The notes under the pieces are model-generated. The model ran no database searches. It was not told the DNA's origin and saw only the letters and a program-made list of their open reading frames with translations. Positions 61,870-64,000 of a stretch of DNA of 64,000 nt are shown one piece after another. The DNA is from Variovorax sp. WS11 (GTDB lineage: Bacteria; Pseudomonadota; Gammaproteobacteria; Burkholderiales; Burkholderiaceae_C). Positions within the stretch are counted from its first letter, which is position 1. Each line of letters starts with the position of its first letter. The stretch is taken from contig NZ_JAAGOW010000001.1 in the NCBI RefSeq assembly GCF_010499245.1, forward strand, positions 3,906,001-3,970,000. The letters are read 5' to 3'. A program made the position numbers and the translations under genes.

Positions 61870-61873
<4 letters not shown>
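60023..61873 (-). CDS. treZ: malto-oligosyltrehalose trehalohydrolase
   Basis: A 616-aa GH13 enzyme that cuts trehalose from the end of the TreY product. An N-terminal beta domain (VRFALWAPAVEQVVLELG) precedes the barrel. Catalytic residues: Asp in FRFDGLRMDAIHAIRDDS, Glu in HVVLENDANQ, Asp in LQTHDQVGNRAFGERIQ. WGYDGALLFAPDASYGTPEE is the TreZ-type motif. The GTG start overlaps the glgX stop (GTGA). It lies between glgX and the malQ-treY fusion in one operon. Confidence 0.95.
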
Positions 61874-63999
<2,126 letters not shown>

Positions 64000-64000
64000 G

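Overview
The window reads as chromosomal DNA from a high-GC betaproteobacterium of the Comamonadaceae, most like Variovorax. The pointers are GC-rich codon use with many GTG/TTG starts, the order lolB-ispE-tRNA(Gln)-prs-rplY-pth, the nadK/hrcA divergence, rapZ beside recN, and a SenA-like protein. This placement rests on gene content and order only; no 16S is present. There is no phage, insertion sequence or CRISPR array. Nearly every gene is intact. The exception is one autotransporter gene with many frame breaks.

Layout, left to right. (1) 1-2672: an operon for 5-oxoproline use (pxpB-pxpC-pxpA) with pyroglutamyl peptidase pcp at its end. (2) 2669-11915: a mixed set: alpha/beta hydrolase, histidine phosphatase, a large class A penicillin-binding protein, an SPW-repeat membrane protein, a LysE-type exporter, a TTC38-like repeat protein, a small membrane protein, and a tautomerase divergent from a LysR regulator. 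(3) 11931-18603: a peptide-type ABC importer (dppBCDF-like plus binding protein) with an amidase, all on the minus strand. (4) 18667-34206: housekeeping genes: ferredoxin, pth, rplY, prs, tRNA-Gln, ispE, lolB, a TPR protein, mutM, a dynamin-like GTPase, mutY, rapZ, recN, nadK, hrcA and two more tRNAs. (5) 34260-36844: TRAP permeases without a binding protein. (6) 36998-38290: a SenA/EgtB-like protein. (7) 38360-44788: a two-module NRPS (C-A-PCP-C-A-PCP) with no release domain. (8) 45156-48948: a TctB/TctA pair, then a cytochrome b561/YceI operon. (9) 49559-54848: the autotransporter pseudogene. (10) 54901-64000: a glycogen-to-trehalose operon glgX-treZ-(malQ::treY fusion), running off the right end.

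The least ordinary signal is a roughly 60-bp repeat present in four copies at three loci (4129-4251, 15714-15779, 31910-31971). In each locus it starts at, or 3 nt after, the stop codon of the upstream gene and has that gene's orientation. It carries its own in-frame mini-ORF opening Met-Ser-Arg. In two loci (dppD/dppF and nadK/recN) the mini-ORF ends on, or one base before, the start codon of the next gene. It therefore looks like a mobile or spreading intercistronic module that passes ribosomes from one cistron to the next. The other items worth attention are the orphan NRPS (second module predicted for glycine), the SenA-like protein with Arg in place of an expected metal-binding His, and the MalQ::TreY fusion.

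Start codons were chosen by hand from overlap with the upstream gene, Shine-Dalgarno sequences and expected family N-termini. Family names come from motif recognition, not from database searches.
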